A stretch of 60,000 nucleotides of DNA from Antedon mediterranea (GCF_964355755.1 NC_092672.1:3102001-3162000), one strand, 5' to 3'. Shown: positions 25,801-37,487, numbered from the stretch's first letter. Notes: generated by a model from the sequence alone, not told the origin. Program-made: numbers and translations.

Positions 25801-28650
25801 TAGTGTAATCTACATCATGGTATGTATATCTTATAGGCGTGGACCTATAATAGTGTAATCTACATCATGGTATATCTTATAGGCGTGGACCTATAATAGT
25901 GTAATCTACATCATGGTATATCTTATAGGCGTGGACCTATAATAGTGTAATCTACAACATGGTATATCTTATAGGCGTGGACCTATAATAGTGTAATCTA
26001 CATCATGGTATATCTTATAGGCGAGGACCTATAATAGTGTAATCTACATCATGGTATATCTTATAGGCGAGGACCTATAATAGTGTAATCTACATCATGG
26101 TATGTATATCTTATAGGCGTAGACCTATAATAGTGTAATCTACATCATGGTATATCTTATAGGCGTGGACCTATAATAGTGTAATCTACATCGTGGTATA
26201 TCTTATAGGCGTGGACCTATAATAGTGTAATCTACATCGTGGTATATCTTATAGGCGTGGACCTATAATAGTGTAATCTACATCATGGTATGTATATCTT
26301 ATAGGCGTGGACCTATAATAGTGTAATCTACAACATGGTATATCGTATAGGCGTGGACCTATAATAGTGTAATCTACATCATGGTATATCTTATAGGCGT
26401 GGACCTATAATAGTGTAATCTACATCGTGGTATATCTTATAGGCGTGGACCTATAATAGTGTAATCTACATCATGGTATATCTTATAGGCGTGGACCTAT
26501 AATAGTGTAATCTACATCATGGTATGTATATCTTATAGGCGTGGACCTATAATAGTGTAATCTACATCATGGTATATCTTATAGGCGTGGACCTATAATA
26601 GTGTAATCTACATCATGGTATGTATATCTTATAGGCGTGGACCTATAATAGTGTAATCTACATCGTGGTATATCTTATAGGCGTGGACCTATAATAGTGT
26701 AATCTACATCATGGTATGTATATCTTATAGGCGTGGACCTATAATAGTGTAATCTACATCATGGTATATCTTATAGGCGTGGACCTATAATAGTGTAATC
26801 TACATCATGGTATGTATATCTTATAGGCGTAGACCTATAATAGTGTAATCTACATCATGGTATATCTTATAGGCGTTGACCTATAATAGTGTAATCTACA
26901 TCATGGTATGTATATCTTATAGGCGTAGACCTATAATAGTGTAATCTACATCATGGTATATCTTATAGGCGTGACCTATAATAGTGTAATCTACATCGTG
27001 GTATATCTTATAGGCGTGGACCTATAATAGTGTAATCTACATCGTGGTATATCTTATAGGCGTGGACCTATAATAGTGTAATCTACATCATGGTATGTAT
27101 ATCTTATAGGCGTGGACCTATAATAGTGTAATCTACATCATGGTATATCTTATAGGCGTGGACCTATAATAGTGTAATCTACATCATGGTATATCTTATA
27201 GGCGAGGACCTATAATAGTGTAATCTACATCATGGTATATCTTATAGGCGTAGACCTATAATAGTGTAATCTACATCATGGTATGTATATCTTATAGGCG
27301 TAGACCTATAATAGTGTAATCTACATCATGGTATATCTTATAGGCGAGGACCTATAATAGTGTAATCTACATCATGGTATATCTTATAGGCGTGGACCAA
27401 TAATAGAGTAATCTACATCATGGTATATCTTATAGGCGAGGACCTATAATAGTGTAATCTACATCATGGTATGTATATCTTATAGGCGTGGACCTATAAT
27501 AGTGTAATCTACATCATGGTATATCTTATAGGTGAGGACCTATAATAGTGTAATCTACATCATGGTATATCTTATAGGCGTAGACCTATAATAGTGTAAT
27601 CTACATCGTGGTATATCTTATAGGCGAGGACCTATAATAGTGTAATCTACATCATGGTATGTATATCTTATAGGCGTGGACCTATAATAGTGTAATCTAC
27701 ATCATGGTATATCTTATAGGCGTGGACCTATAATAGTGTAATCTACATCATGGTATGTATATCTTATAGGCGTGGACCTATAATAGTGTAATCTACATCA
27801 TGGTATATCTTATAGGCGTGGGCCTATAATAGTGTAATCTACATCATTGTATATCTTATAGGCGTGGACCTATAATAGTGTAATCTACATCATAGTATAT
27901 CTTATAGGCGTGGACCTATAATAGTGTAATCTACAGCATGGTATATCTTATAGGCGTGGACCTATAATAGTGTAATCTACATCATGGTATATCTTATAGG
28001 CGTGGACCTATAATAGTGTAATCTACATCATGGTATATCTTATAGGCGTGGGCCTAAGTGTAATCTACATCATGGTATATCTTATAGGCGTGGACCTATA
28101 ATAGTGTAATCTACATCATGGTGTATCTTATAGGCGTGGACCTATAATAGTGTAATCTACATCATGGTATATCTTATAGGCGTGGACCTATAATAGTGTA
28201 ATCTACATCATGGTATATCTTATAGGCGTGGGCCTATTATAGTGTAATCTACATCATGGTATATTTTATAGGCGTGGACCTATAATAGTGTAATCTACAT
28301 CATGGTATATCTTATAGGCGTGGACCTATAATAGTGTAATCTACATCATGGTATATCTTATAGGCGTGGACCTATAATAGTGTAATCTACACCATGGTAT
28401 ATCTTATAGGCGTGGGCCTATAATAGTGTAATTTACATCATGGTATATCTTATAGGCTTGGACCTATAATAGTTTAATCTAAATCATGGTATATCTTATA
28501 GGTGTGGACCTATAATAGTGTAATCTACATCATGGTATATATCTTATAGGCGTGGACCTATAATAGTGTAATCTACATCATGGTATATCTTATAGGCGTG
28601 GACCTATAATAGTGTAATCTACATCATGGTATATCTTATAGGCGTACTAG
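22816..28650. repeat. 46/50-bp satellite array 2 (about 125 monomers), inside LINE ORF2
   Basis: A head-to-tail array of the same monomer over 5.8 kb. Variants differ in the loop (CGTGGA, CGAGGA, CAAGGA, CGTAGA), in CATCATGG versus CATCGTGG, and in the 4-bp TGTA insertion. The 50-bp form becomes frequent after about 25,440 and alternates with the 46-bp form around 26,500-26,950, a hint of higher-order units. There are no unique spacers, so it is not a CRISPR array. Confidence 0.95.
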
Positions 28651-29529
28651 GCCTATAATACCTGAAGTCTATCTTAGAAATTTAACTCTGTTGTTTATGT
28701 TCAGATAACCAATAGCTTTGAGTTGTTCCTGACCAATGTCTGCCCAAGGGGCAATGTGTGCCCAGGGCCAATGTGTGCCCTAGGGGCAATGTTGAAGATA
28801 ACCCCTACAATTTTGTTTTGGATTACCTGGAGTTTATTTGGAAGGAATGAAGTTATACCAGAATACCAGGCTGTTGCAGCATAGTCTAAAATACACTGAA
28901 TTAATGCAGAGCATAAAAGTGTCCTACTTTGCTTGTCCTAACAGCTAGCCAGCTGCCTACAGACATTTCAATCTGGTCGAATTTGCTTTAGTTTCATAAT
29001 ACATGTAACATATTCTTCATTTGAAATACAGTTATCAATTTGTAAACCAAGGTGCTTATGGAATCATGACTAAGGATATTATGATCATTAAAAGTGATTT
29101 TGAAATTCTCAATATTTTTAACTTTTCTTTCAAACAAAATGCACTCCGTTTTTTGTGGGTGCATGGACAAAACTTATTTTGAACTAACCACTTGTAACAT
29201 AATTCCATACCATGACCTAGTTAATGTGAAATATATAATGAATCACGATGAGCCACCAATCGGCAAAAGTTTGCAATCATTATCAATACGACATATCGAT
29301 AATATAACAAATAAAAAGGAGCGGGCCTAAAATAATGCCCTGTGGAACTCCATGAGTACATTGTAATGTTGGGAAAAAGTGTCAATCAATATCAAATAGA
29401 CATCGATAATATAACAAATAAAAAGAAGCGGGCCTAAAATACTGCCCTGTGGAACTCCATGACTACATTGTAGTGTTTGGAAAAAGTGTTAATCAATATC
29501 AATCAATACAAACAATTTGTCTTCTATTT

Positions 29530-29735
29530 GAAAAATAAGATCTAAACCAATCGATCGACCCAATCCCCATTGCGTTTAAATAAGATCTAACCAATCGATC
29601 GACCCAATCAATCCTCATTGCGTTTAAATAAGATCTAAACCAATTGATCGACCCAATCCCCATTGCGTTTAAATAAGATCTAAACCAACCGATCGACCCA
29701 ATCCACATTGCCTCTAAATAAGATCTAAACCAATC
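29530..29735 (-). repeat. About 45-49-bp tandem repeat in the LINE RT domain, 5 copies
   Basis: Units carry AAATAAGATCTAAACCAATC and GATCGACCCAATCCCCATTGC. On the minus strand each encodes about 15-16 residues around IDWFRSYLNAMGIGS. They amplify the segment downstream of the AFDTVDH motif. Confidence 0.85.
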
Positions 29736-29845
29736 GATCCATTGCCTATAATTTCTTACAAATGATAAAGTGGTCAACAGTATCAAACGCCTTCTGCAGG
29801 TCAAGCATGACCATGCCTACAAAAGTACCTTTTGAAATGTGACTT

Positions 29846-30470
29846 CTAAGACAATCATTTAGGTGAATGAGGACTGAGTCGATAGAGAAGCCTCTTCTAA
29901 GACAATCATTTAGGTGACTGAGGACTGAGTCGATAGAAAAGCCTATTCTAAGACAATCATTTAGGTGAATGAGGACTGAGTCGATAGAGAAGCCTCTTCT
30001 AAGACAATCATTTAGGTGAATGAGAACTGAGTCGGTAGAGAAGCCTCTTCTAAGACAATCATTTAGGTGAATGAGGACTGAGTCGGTAGAGAAGCCTCTT
30101 CTAAGACAATCATTTAGGCGAATGAGGAATGAGTCGGTAGAGAAACCTCTTCTCTAAAACAATCATTTAGGTGAATGAGGATTGAGTCGATAGAGAAGCC
30201 TCTTCTAAGACAATCATTTAGGAGAATGAGGACTGAGTCGGAGAGAAGTATCTTATAAGACAATCATTTAGGTGAATGAGGAATGAGTCGGTAGAGAAGT
30301 CTCTTCTAAGACAATATATCATTTAGGTGAAAGAGGACCGAGTCGGTAGAGAAGCCTCTTATAATACAGTCATTTAGGTGAATGAAGAATGAGTCGGTAG
30401 AGAAGCCTCTTCTAAGACAATCATTTAGGTGAATGATGACTGAGTCGGTAGAGAAGCCTCTTCTAAAACC
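29846..30470 (-). repeat. 51-bp tandem repeat in the LINE RT domain, 12 copies
   Basis: Units begin CTAAGACAATCATTTAGGTG. Each encodes 17 residues around RRGFSTDSVLIHLNDCL on the minus strand. The 51-bp period keeps the frame. The single-copy ancestor is the SGFRKG-type RT block. Confidence 0.9.
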
Positions 30471-30760
30471 ACTTTGAAAAGTATACAATAAATTATATTC
30501 AGACAAGTACTTTTCACGTTGTTTATAAAATACTTTTCCAACATTTTAGATACGGTACTTAAAATACTAATTGGTCTGTAATTCCTTACATTATCTTTGG
30601 GATCTTTTTATGGAGAGGCAACACCTTAGCTAATTTCATATCACCAGGAACAGAATTCTTAATTATAGATTTGTTAATAATAAACGTTAATGGCTTTTTA
30701 AGAATCTGGCTGCGATTTTATCAAAATGTTTTCTTCGGTAACTTTAGGTAAAACTAATTT

Positions 30761-31227
30761 GTTCGGAAACACATTTCTAGAGTAATTGTAAAATGATTAA
30801 ATACATTTAGAGTCAGTATATGAATTATTGCACAATGTGAGTTCAGATAGCAGATCAGAAGCAATATTTCAAAAATAGTTATTAAAATGATTAGATATAT
30901 AGTACAAATATTAAAACATTTATTGCCGTCTATATTTATACACAAATGTGAATTCTCATTTCTTTTAGTATTTAAACCAATTCCCTTTTGGTGTTTCCAT
31001 AACATTCATTTTGCAGTTTTTAAATATTATTTAAAAAGATTTTAGCTGGTTATTTTCTAAAAATACTTTCTATGGAATTTTGAATGGAATATTTATAGAC
31101 GTCGTACGACGACGATATAATCGTGTACATTGTGTTTCAACAGAAAGATAGTTGGACCGTGGAAAAGTTTTTGTGACGTTCGGACAAAGTCAATATAGCA
31201 TACATATACGTGGATTATGAATAATAA
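30761..31227. other. Intergenic, AT-rich
   Basis: No gene is seen. The right end (about 31,130-31,260) resembles dispersed repeat R. Confidence 0.4.
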
Positions 31228-31505
31228 TTATACAGTAGTTGACGTCAAAGGGAGTGCCGCAGTTGATGCTACAAATCGTCACATTCAACTGTATCGGTAT
31301 ACTTGATAGTCCAGATACGAGATCCAGTTACAGTCCAGTCTTAAACCAATTTGTAAGTTTACACTAATTACACAGTAGTTGACGTCAAAGGGAGTGCCGC
31401 AGTTGATGCTACAAATCGTCACATTTTACTGTATCGGTATATTATTGATAGTCAAGATACGAGATCCAGTTACAGTCCAGTCTTAAGCCAATTTGTAAGT
31501 TTACA
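31228..31505. repeat. About 140-bp direct repeat, 2 copies
   Basis: TACAGTAGTTGACGTCAAAG starts near 31,229 and again near 31,373. Both copies continue through GGGAGTGCCGCAGTTGATGC to CAATTTGTAAGTTTACA with few differences. Confidence 0.85.
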
Positions 31506-31798
31506 ATATTTCATTAATATAGTTCGGAACAATAATATGAGAATATAAGGCATAGTTCTGATGGTTATGCTTCCATGGTTATTTGAAGTAGAGTGTGGGT
31601 TGTGGTAATGCCTTGTTAATATCACTGAACGTACTATTCTGTGTGCCACACACTAATCGTCAACAAACAGCGAGTTTCTCTGAGTAACAGAAGAATGCCA
31701 TCACAACAAACAAAATATATCATATTATAAGACAATTATAATACTTATGTATGTTTTTTATATTTAAGTACGGTCCTATACAAGGCTAACATTCAATC

Positions 31799-31990
31799 TC
31801 ATTTTTCGGGTGATTGCCGAACCGGATCATAATCCTCGGGTGATTGCCGAACCTGATCATAATCCTCGGGTAATTGCCGAACCTGATCATTATTCTCGGG
31901 TGATTGTCGAACCTGATCATAATCCTCGGCTGGCTGATTGCTGAACCTGATCATAATCCGCGGCTGATTACCGAACCTGATCATAATCAT
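31799..31990 (-). repeat. 30-bp tandem repeat, about 6 copies
   Basis: Units are TCCTCGGGTGATTGCCGAAC plus CTGATCATAA. On the minus strand they read as a decapeptide repeat (EDYDQVRQSP), with one in-frame 4-codon variation. There are no splice sites or flanking coding sequence, so coding is doubtful. Confidence 0.75.
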
Positions 31991-32242
31991 AAATGTAGCG
32001 GGTGTTCACTCCTCTTGCGTTCTGCGCAATACTAACACCGCCGACTACAATAATAATAAATTTGTATTGCAACTTAAGGAAACATTACAACAGTTGGTAC
32101 TTAAGTGAAAAGGCTGAGGTTACTCCAGTTTGTCACTGATTACCAAACCTATCTAATATAATCCAAGTACGCGTGCGAAACATAAGGAACATTATAAATT
32201 ACCCGGATGCTCGTCACTAAATTGACTTTGAACAAACTGCAC

Positions 32243-32292
32243 ACGATCGTTTCATACCAAGTAAAGTTCAATACTTGGTATGAAACGATCGT
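32243..32292. repeat. Perfect 21-bp hairpin with 8-nt loop
   Basis: Arms 32,243-32,263 and 32,272-32,292 are exact inverse complements (they start ACGATCGTTTCAT and end ATGAAACGATCGT). The loop is AAGTTCAA. It lies 1.5 kb upstream of the DED exon. It could be a MITE core or a small-RNA precursor. Confidence 0.85.
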
Positions 32293-33772
32293 CACTTCTA
32301 TAAGTTTGACATATTTCACCAACCCTATTGATTTAATCTAACAGACTCATACAGAGGTAAATATGTTTCAAGATAAACCTAAATTTATCCAAATTTTCCC
32401 CTTAAGGGTCTTTTTGTTAAAAGGAAACATTACTACTAACTTAGCAGGTATCATTCAGGAAAGTCATTGTTAATTGAAAATTTTTTTCTAGACAAATCGT
32501 GCAAATAAAATATGCTAAAAATGTTTTTTTTTAGTCGACAGAAAAGATACGGGACGCTGTTTGATGACATTGATAAATAATTGTGCAAACACATATGGTT
32601 TAGATTTGTTTCAACTCCTCTATAATGTGGCGCGTAGATTTGTAAAAACTAGGGCTTCAAAAAAGAATTTGGCCAATGGTGACATCCATAATGGCTTCTG
32701 ATTCTGAATTAACGAGCAATAATAACCTTATAATACTGTATGTTTCGATGAAATGGTTAAACTTTTTTTTTAATTCTCTTTTTCAACTAAAGTACGTGGA
32801 AAAAATTACTATTCTATAAAAAATGTCTACAAACGAAAATACGAATCAATATAAAATATTTATGACCGTGTTCACATTTTTTCGCCGCACTTTATGGAAT
32901 GAAAGGAAAGAAATTAAATTGTGATTCCTGATGTGTGCATTTAATTGTGTTTGTTTTTTAGATACCTTGATATAATTAATGCCTATAATACTGTACATAA
33001 GCGAGCATAGCGTAATAGTTGTAATCAATCAAAACCACCTATTTTTTTATTTATTGTGTTTTCACTCTTGAATATTATTTTGATTCCTACTTCTTATAAT
33101 ATTATGTTTTATGTATTTTATATTTGATTTTTTTCTTTGTGCCACTAATTTTAAAAGGTGATATCCAATGAATTAAACAAATTTATATAACACCTACACA
33201 CATTCATGTCATTTGATTGGACGATTGTATCACATGGCGTGAAATAGTACGTACTATTTAACGATCGTGAAAAGGTACTTTTTTTTTATTTTTCGCGTAT
33301 ATCCAATACAGCACCGTCTGTTCTGTGACGCGCACCACGCGATCGCTCCTTCACAACGAGATCAGAACAATGACAGTGGCAATGACAAGAATCTATTTCG
33401 ATGTTCTATAACAAATACGGTAATGAATGTTTTTATATTCGTTCTATTTCATATTTAAAACTCAAGACGATGCTGCTAGGTATATGGTAAATAACGTACG
33501 CCTATGAAAAACAAATGTACTGGTATAATGAACTGTGTGAAATCAATGACTTTTGACATTTTTGGTCCAACTGAATAAAACATAAAATGAGAGCATTATT
33601 TCTATATACAATCAAATAATGGTCTATTATGCTTATTAATAATATTCTGAAAATGTGTACAATTCAAAAAGTATTTTTAAAAACGGTAGAAAAAAAACAT
33701 TTCTATCGAAGTTGCTAAAATCAGTAAAAAAGTAAAATTTGACAAAATTAAATTTATTATTATTCTTTACAG
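32293..33772. other. Upstream region of DED-NACHT gene
   Basis: AT-rich with no coding sequence recognised. Since the ATG exon starts at an acceptor (33,771-33,772), at least one non-coding first exon and the promoter should lie here or further upstream. The GC-richer patch at about 33,300-33,370 is a candidate, but I cannot assign it. Confidence 0.35.
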
Positions 33773-33779
33773 ATTCAAA

Positions 33780-34290
33780 ATGGATGAAAATGATGTAGAA
33801 TTCCAAACATTTCTGAGAAAACTTAGTGAATACTATGCTGGTGTAAACCTGCGATGGCTGAGAATGCTTCTATTTGATAATATACCAATTGGACCTCTTG
33901 GTGCAAAATCAGCCCTAGATTTATTTAATCAACTGACTGAACGTGGATTGATTTCCAAAACTGATGTGAAGCTGTTGTCGGACATTGCTGAAGTAACCAT
34001 GATGGCCTTAGCAACAAAACACATAAACAAATATAAGAACACTATCCAAAGTAGCGATACAGCAGGTGTAGGATTAACAGCATATCGCAGAGCAATGTTT
34101 AATGTGCTAACTAACACTGACGAAGACGATTTGATGACGGTTATTGGTTTCTACAAACTGAGTGCCTACAACTATAACAATATATGGGATGTTGTATATC
34201 ACATTGAGAAAGCCGGACGCTTGAATTCACAAGACGACCGTGACACTTTTGCAAAGCTTATAAACCAACATGCACAAAGTTTCCTAAAAG
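33780..34290 (+). CDS. DED-like exon of a DED-NACHT receptor (copy B), start codon exon
   Basis: TTCTTTACAG acceptor precedes the ATG (AAAATGG context). The 170 residues hold two helical death-fold-like units. Residues about 8-72 match the death-effector pattern (LRWLRMLLFDNIPIGPLG, LDLFNQLTERGLISKTDVKL). Residues about 100-165 form a second, weaker unit (LMTVIGFYKL, VVYHIEKAGRLNSQDDRD). By family knowledge such domains recruit caspase-8/FADD-like partners. Donor AAAAG|GTAGAT at 34,291 leaves phase 1, matching every following exon. Unspliced, the frame runs 12 codons further to TGA at 34,326-34,328. Confidence 0.8.
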
Positions 34291-34507
34291 GTAGATTGCC
34301 ACATTATTTGCATAATACACTTACTTGAGATCATTTAAATAGAACCTAATTAATTACGTAATTTTGAAATGTGCATTTAACGAATATTATTATAAAACGA
34401 ATCTCGGTTGGGCCAACTTTTTCTCATTTTCACAGATTTACTCATCTTTATCGTTTCAAAATGAATTAATAATAATATAAAGCAAAGTAACACCCATGTT
34501 AAGTCCG

Positions 34508-34513
34508 AATAAA
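34508..34513 (+). terminator. Possible poly(A) signal AATAAA in first intron
   Basis: AATAAA lies 180 bp after the intron-retained stop at 34,328. It could end a short 182-residue DED-only transcript. Such hexamers are frequent in AT-rich DNA. Confidence 0.3.
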
Positions 34514-34657
34514 GGTGCATGTTATGAACATAAATATTTCTGTTATATTTGAATGAAACATAATTTATGTTGAATTAATGCTCCCAATAATTGAATTATT
34601 AAGATGTATTAAACATTCATTGTAAATTCAGTTTTTTTACTTTCATTTATTAAACAG

Positions 34658-35243
34658 TGGAAGTGGCGACCAGTAATAATGAAGAACAAGGAATGCCAAA
34701 AGAAGTTAAATCAGAAACAGGTTAGTTACTAATAATGTACCGTATAATTTTGCTCTCAATTTGGTAGTTTTTTAGGTAGAATAATAAGTATTGTTTTTTA
34801 ATTTTTTTTCCTATTATTTGATTATTAAAATAGGCCAAGTGGCGACTAGTAGTAATGAAGAACAAGGAATACGAAAAGGATTTAAATCAGAAACAGGTTA
34901 GTTACTAATAATCTACCGTATAATTTTGTTCTCAATCGGTAGTTTTTTAGGTAGAATAATAATAATAATAATTGTTTTTTTTTTTTCCTATTATTTGATT
35001 ATTAAAATAGGTCAAGTGGCGACCAGTAATAATGAAGAACAAGGAATGCGAAAAGGAGTTAAATCAGAAACAGGTTAGTTACTAATAATCTACCGTATAA
35101 TTTTGCTCTCAATCGGTTTAGGTAGAATAAATATTTCTATTTTTTTTCTTCTTATTATTATTATTCTATTATTAAAACAGGGCAAGTGGCAACCAATAGT
35201 AATGAAAAACAAACAACGAGAAAAGAGGGTAAATCAGAAACAG
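34658..35243 (+). CDS. Array of four 63-bp symmetric (phase 1-1) linker exons
   Basis: Exons are 34,658-34,720, 34,834-34,896, 35,011-35,073 and 35,181-35,243, each with an AG before and GTTAG or GTTTG after, each exactly 63 bp. They encode 21-residue units around QVATSNNEEQGMRKGVKSET, polar and probably disordered. Introns of 107-114 bp between them are also near copies, so exon and intron were duplicated together. All borders are phase 1, so any number can be included or skipped without changing frame between the DED exon and the NACHT exon. Together they add 84 residues. Confidence 0.85.
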
Positions 35244-36465
35244 GTTTGTTGCTTTCAGAATAATATTTAAACAAAATCCTTTTTGATGTTTAATTCCAAT
35301 CCTGATCACAATGTAGAACGATATAATAATTAGGAAGCTTCATTGTTTTAAAAAACGAAATGTTGTTAACATCATAAATAAGTAAGACTCATATTACACA
35401 TATTATTATTCTTTGAGATCCAATAAGCTTAATTCTAATCCGCATTACAAAGTTTGTTTACTGAATACAATTAAAAATAGGTCTACTTAAAAGTAAGATT
35501 TTCAGAGTAAATATTTATGTTTTATTAGTATTTTAATACACTAAAACTCCAAACGGTACGGCTCTCTGAAAATTGTTATTTTTCTGTGTGCTGCCCTCTG
35601 TTGAGCATATTTCGACAGCGCCTGATGGGATTAAAAATTGTATTTGCCGCCCTCTATTCAGATTCAGATTCAGATAACATTTATTCAGATAATAATGAAT
35701 GAACATATAGAATAGAAAAAAGACGGTAACTGAAAGTCATTATTATCATGGATCCCTTCTAGAAGTTCAAACTTGTCTCGCAGGAACCGACAAACAAAAC
35801 ATTACTACAGTAAAAGAGTACAAATAAACCTAGTATAGAGTATATAATTACATAGTTGAGGATAAAAAAAATTACAGTATAGGCTAATAACATAACTAAC
35901 ATCTTCTTTATCAAAATTATTTAAAATTATATTTTTATATTTTCTTGGATGAAATAAGTACCGACATTGGTAAATGAAAAATATAATAATCACATATGCA
36001 TTTACATACATATACATATATATGGTTACGATGATTGGATGGAGTAAGTATATAGATTAATGATTGCAATAATAAACAACAACTAATATTTATGTGTAAA
36101 CTTAAATAGTATATTGAGTATAAATATTGATAATAAGCATATTAACTAAGCTGTATAATATTTAGATATGTAATGATTCTTTAATTTTTTTCGGAAAGTA
36201 AATAAAGATATTGACGCCTATACTTCAATCAATGGAAAAACGAAGTTTCTGTAACAATAAAACATTCTTATGCATTAACAACAATCATGATATTATCTAA
36301 GCCCTGAAAAACATAAATAAATAGTTAACATGATTACATTCATATTAATTTGGTAATACTGCCTAATGGATCAATTGATAATCGGCAATGTAATAATATT
36401 AATAATGTTTTCAACAAAAAAAATGTATTCAGAAAAGATAGAATTAGTTATTTTTCCTTAAACAG
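35244..36465. other. Intron with short repeats
   Basis: Holds a TTGCCGCCCTCTAT motif (35,643) followed by (ATTCAG)n, resembling the 3' tail of a LINE/SINE. The same CCGCCCTCTAT word recurs near 36,962 and, decayed, near 38,550 and 39,472. No further exon is recognised. Confidence 0.4.
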
Positions 36466-36602
36466 AGGAGGAAGTGTCGACGACTCTTAAAGAAGAACAA
36501 GGAAAGCGAAAAGAATATAATGACTCCGCCTCACGAAACAGAAAATCTTGGTTTGTTATCACTCTCGAAAGATTGGGCTTGAAAAAAATCAGATTCAATT
36601 GA
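36466..36602 (+). CDS. Fifth, diverged linker exon; possibly an alternative last exon
   Basis: AAACAG acceptor, then phase 1 coding EEVSTTLKEEQGKRKEYNDS, clearly related to the 63-bp exons (EEQG.RKE). The donor TTG|GTTTGT at 36,551 would leave phase 2, which does not fit the NACHT acceptor. Read through, it continues SWFVITLERLGLKKIRFN to TGA at 36,600-36,602. So it may terminate a receptor form without NACHT, or join an exon I cannot see. Confidence 0.5.
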
Positions 36603-37479
36603 GTTACTTCAGTTATGTATGCATAACATTAATAATATGGTATTTAAAAATTAATAATTGCACAAAAAAAAAGATTTCCTATTTAGAAAGTATATATTAA
36701 GTAAAACTTAGTTTGATGGGTTTAGATAGATATATAATTTATGTTTGAAATAATGTTTATCAAATGAAATCACATCGTCTTACTTTAATTTTGCTCATTT
36801 AATCATAATTAATTTGAAAATAAAATATCTTCATAAAAAAATTCATGAAATTCAGAAATAGTAATTCATCGTACTCTTTCATGCTGGTAAAATCATCTTA
36901 ACTCAAATAACATTGAGGCACGTCAGTTTAAAAATTCGTTCTGATTAATGATAGATTCTGTTTGCCGCCCTCTATAATACCTTTTATTTTTATGGATACA
37001 TGGCCTACTGTATAAATGCACAATTATAAATAAACAAATATAATATACTTTGAAGCTAATAACTTATATATTAAAAAATAACAATAATAACCATGTTAAC
37101 ACCATATGTCATGTATTCTTTAACTCTTTTCACGAAATAACAAAGAATAGAATACGTAATATCAATATTATTGCAAACTTGTGTTTCAAACAGCAGCTCC
37201 ACGGAAATTAATTTAGGATAAATGGCAAGGTTTTAAATTAAATTAATTCGTACACGTGCAATATTTCATTTTAAATAAAGCAAATGAAATATTTTCAATT
37301 TTAACTTTCATATTAAAAAATGTGAAGACTATAATTTTTTGGTGCAATTTCTATTATTTCTGTTTATTTGAAAACATTTTCATTTTTTATAGTACAATTA
37401 AATTTTTATTTCACCTACAAAAAAAAGGAATTAACACACATGCGTGCTACAGACGGTAATGTCGTAAACCGTTAATGTA
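36603..37479. other. Intron; left member of a duplicated intronic block
   Basis: AT-rich and non-coding. About 36,760-37,450 resembles 38,340-39,130 in the same orientation and order (shared marks AAATCACATCGTCTTA, TTTCAAACAGCAGCTCCACG and GCAAGGTTTTAAATTAAATT). The 69-bp array lies between the two members. Confidence 0.7.
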
Positions 37480-37487
37480 TAACCTCC

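Larger units (their letters stand above)
28651..30760 (-). mobile_element. CR1/L2-like LINE ORF2, reverse-transcriptase part, degraded and internally expanded
   Basis: Right to left on the minus strand: MKLAKVLPLHKK and NVRNYRPISILSTVSKMLEK (about 30,640-30,540), LLYTFQSGFRRGFSTDSV (about 30,480), LDLQKAFDTVDHFII (about 29,800), DWFRSYL, then GVPQG.ILGPLLF twice (about 29,440 and 29,330), LDYAATAWYSGITSFLPNKL (about 28,860) and KAIGYLNINNRVKFLR (about 28,710). These are standard LINE RT and C-terminal motifs. Frameshifts and three tandem expansions make it inactive. ORF2 resumes at 22,815 beyond the satellite. Confidence 0.85.

Noticed and set aside
22816-28650. Regular array of short repeats, CRISPR-like at first glance
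   Set aside because: Units are contiguous with no unique spacers, in a eukaryotic context, and derive from LINE coding sequence.
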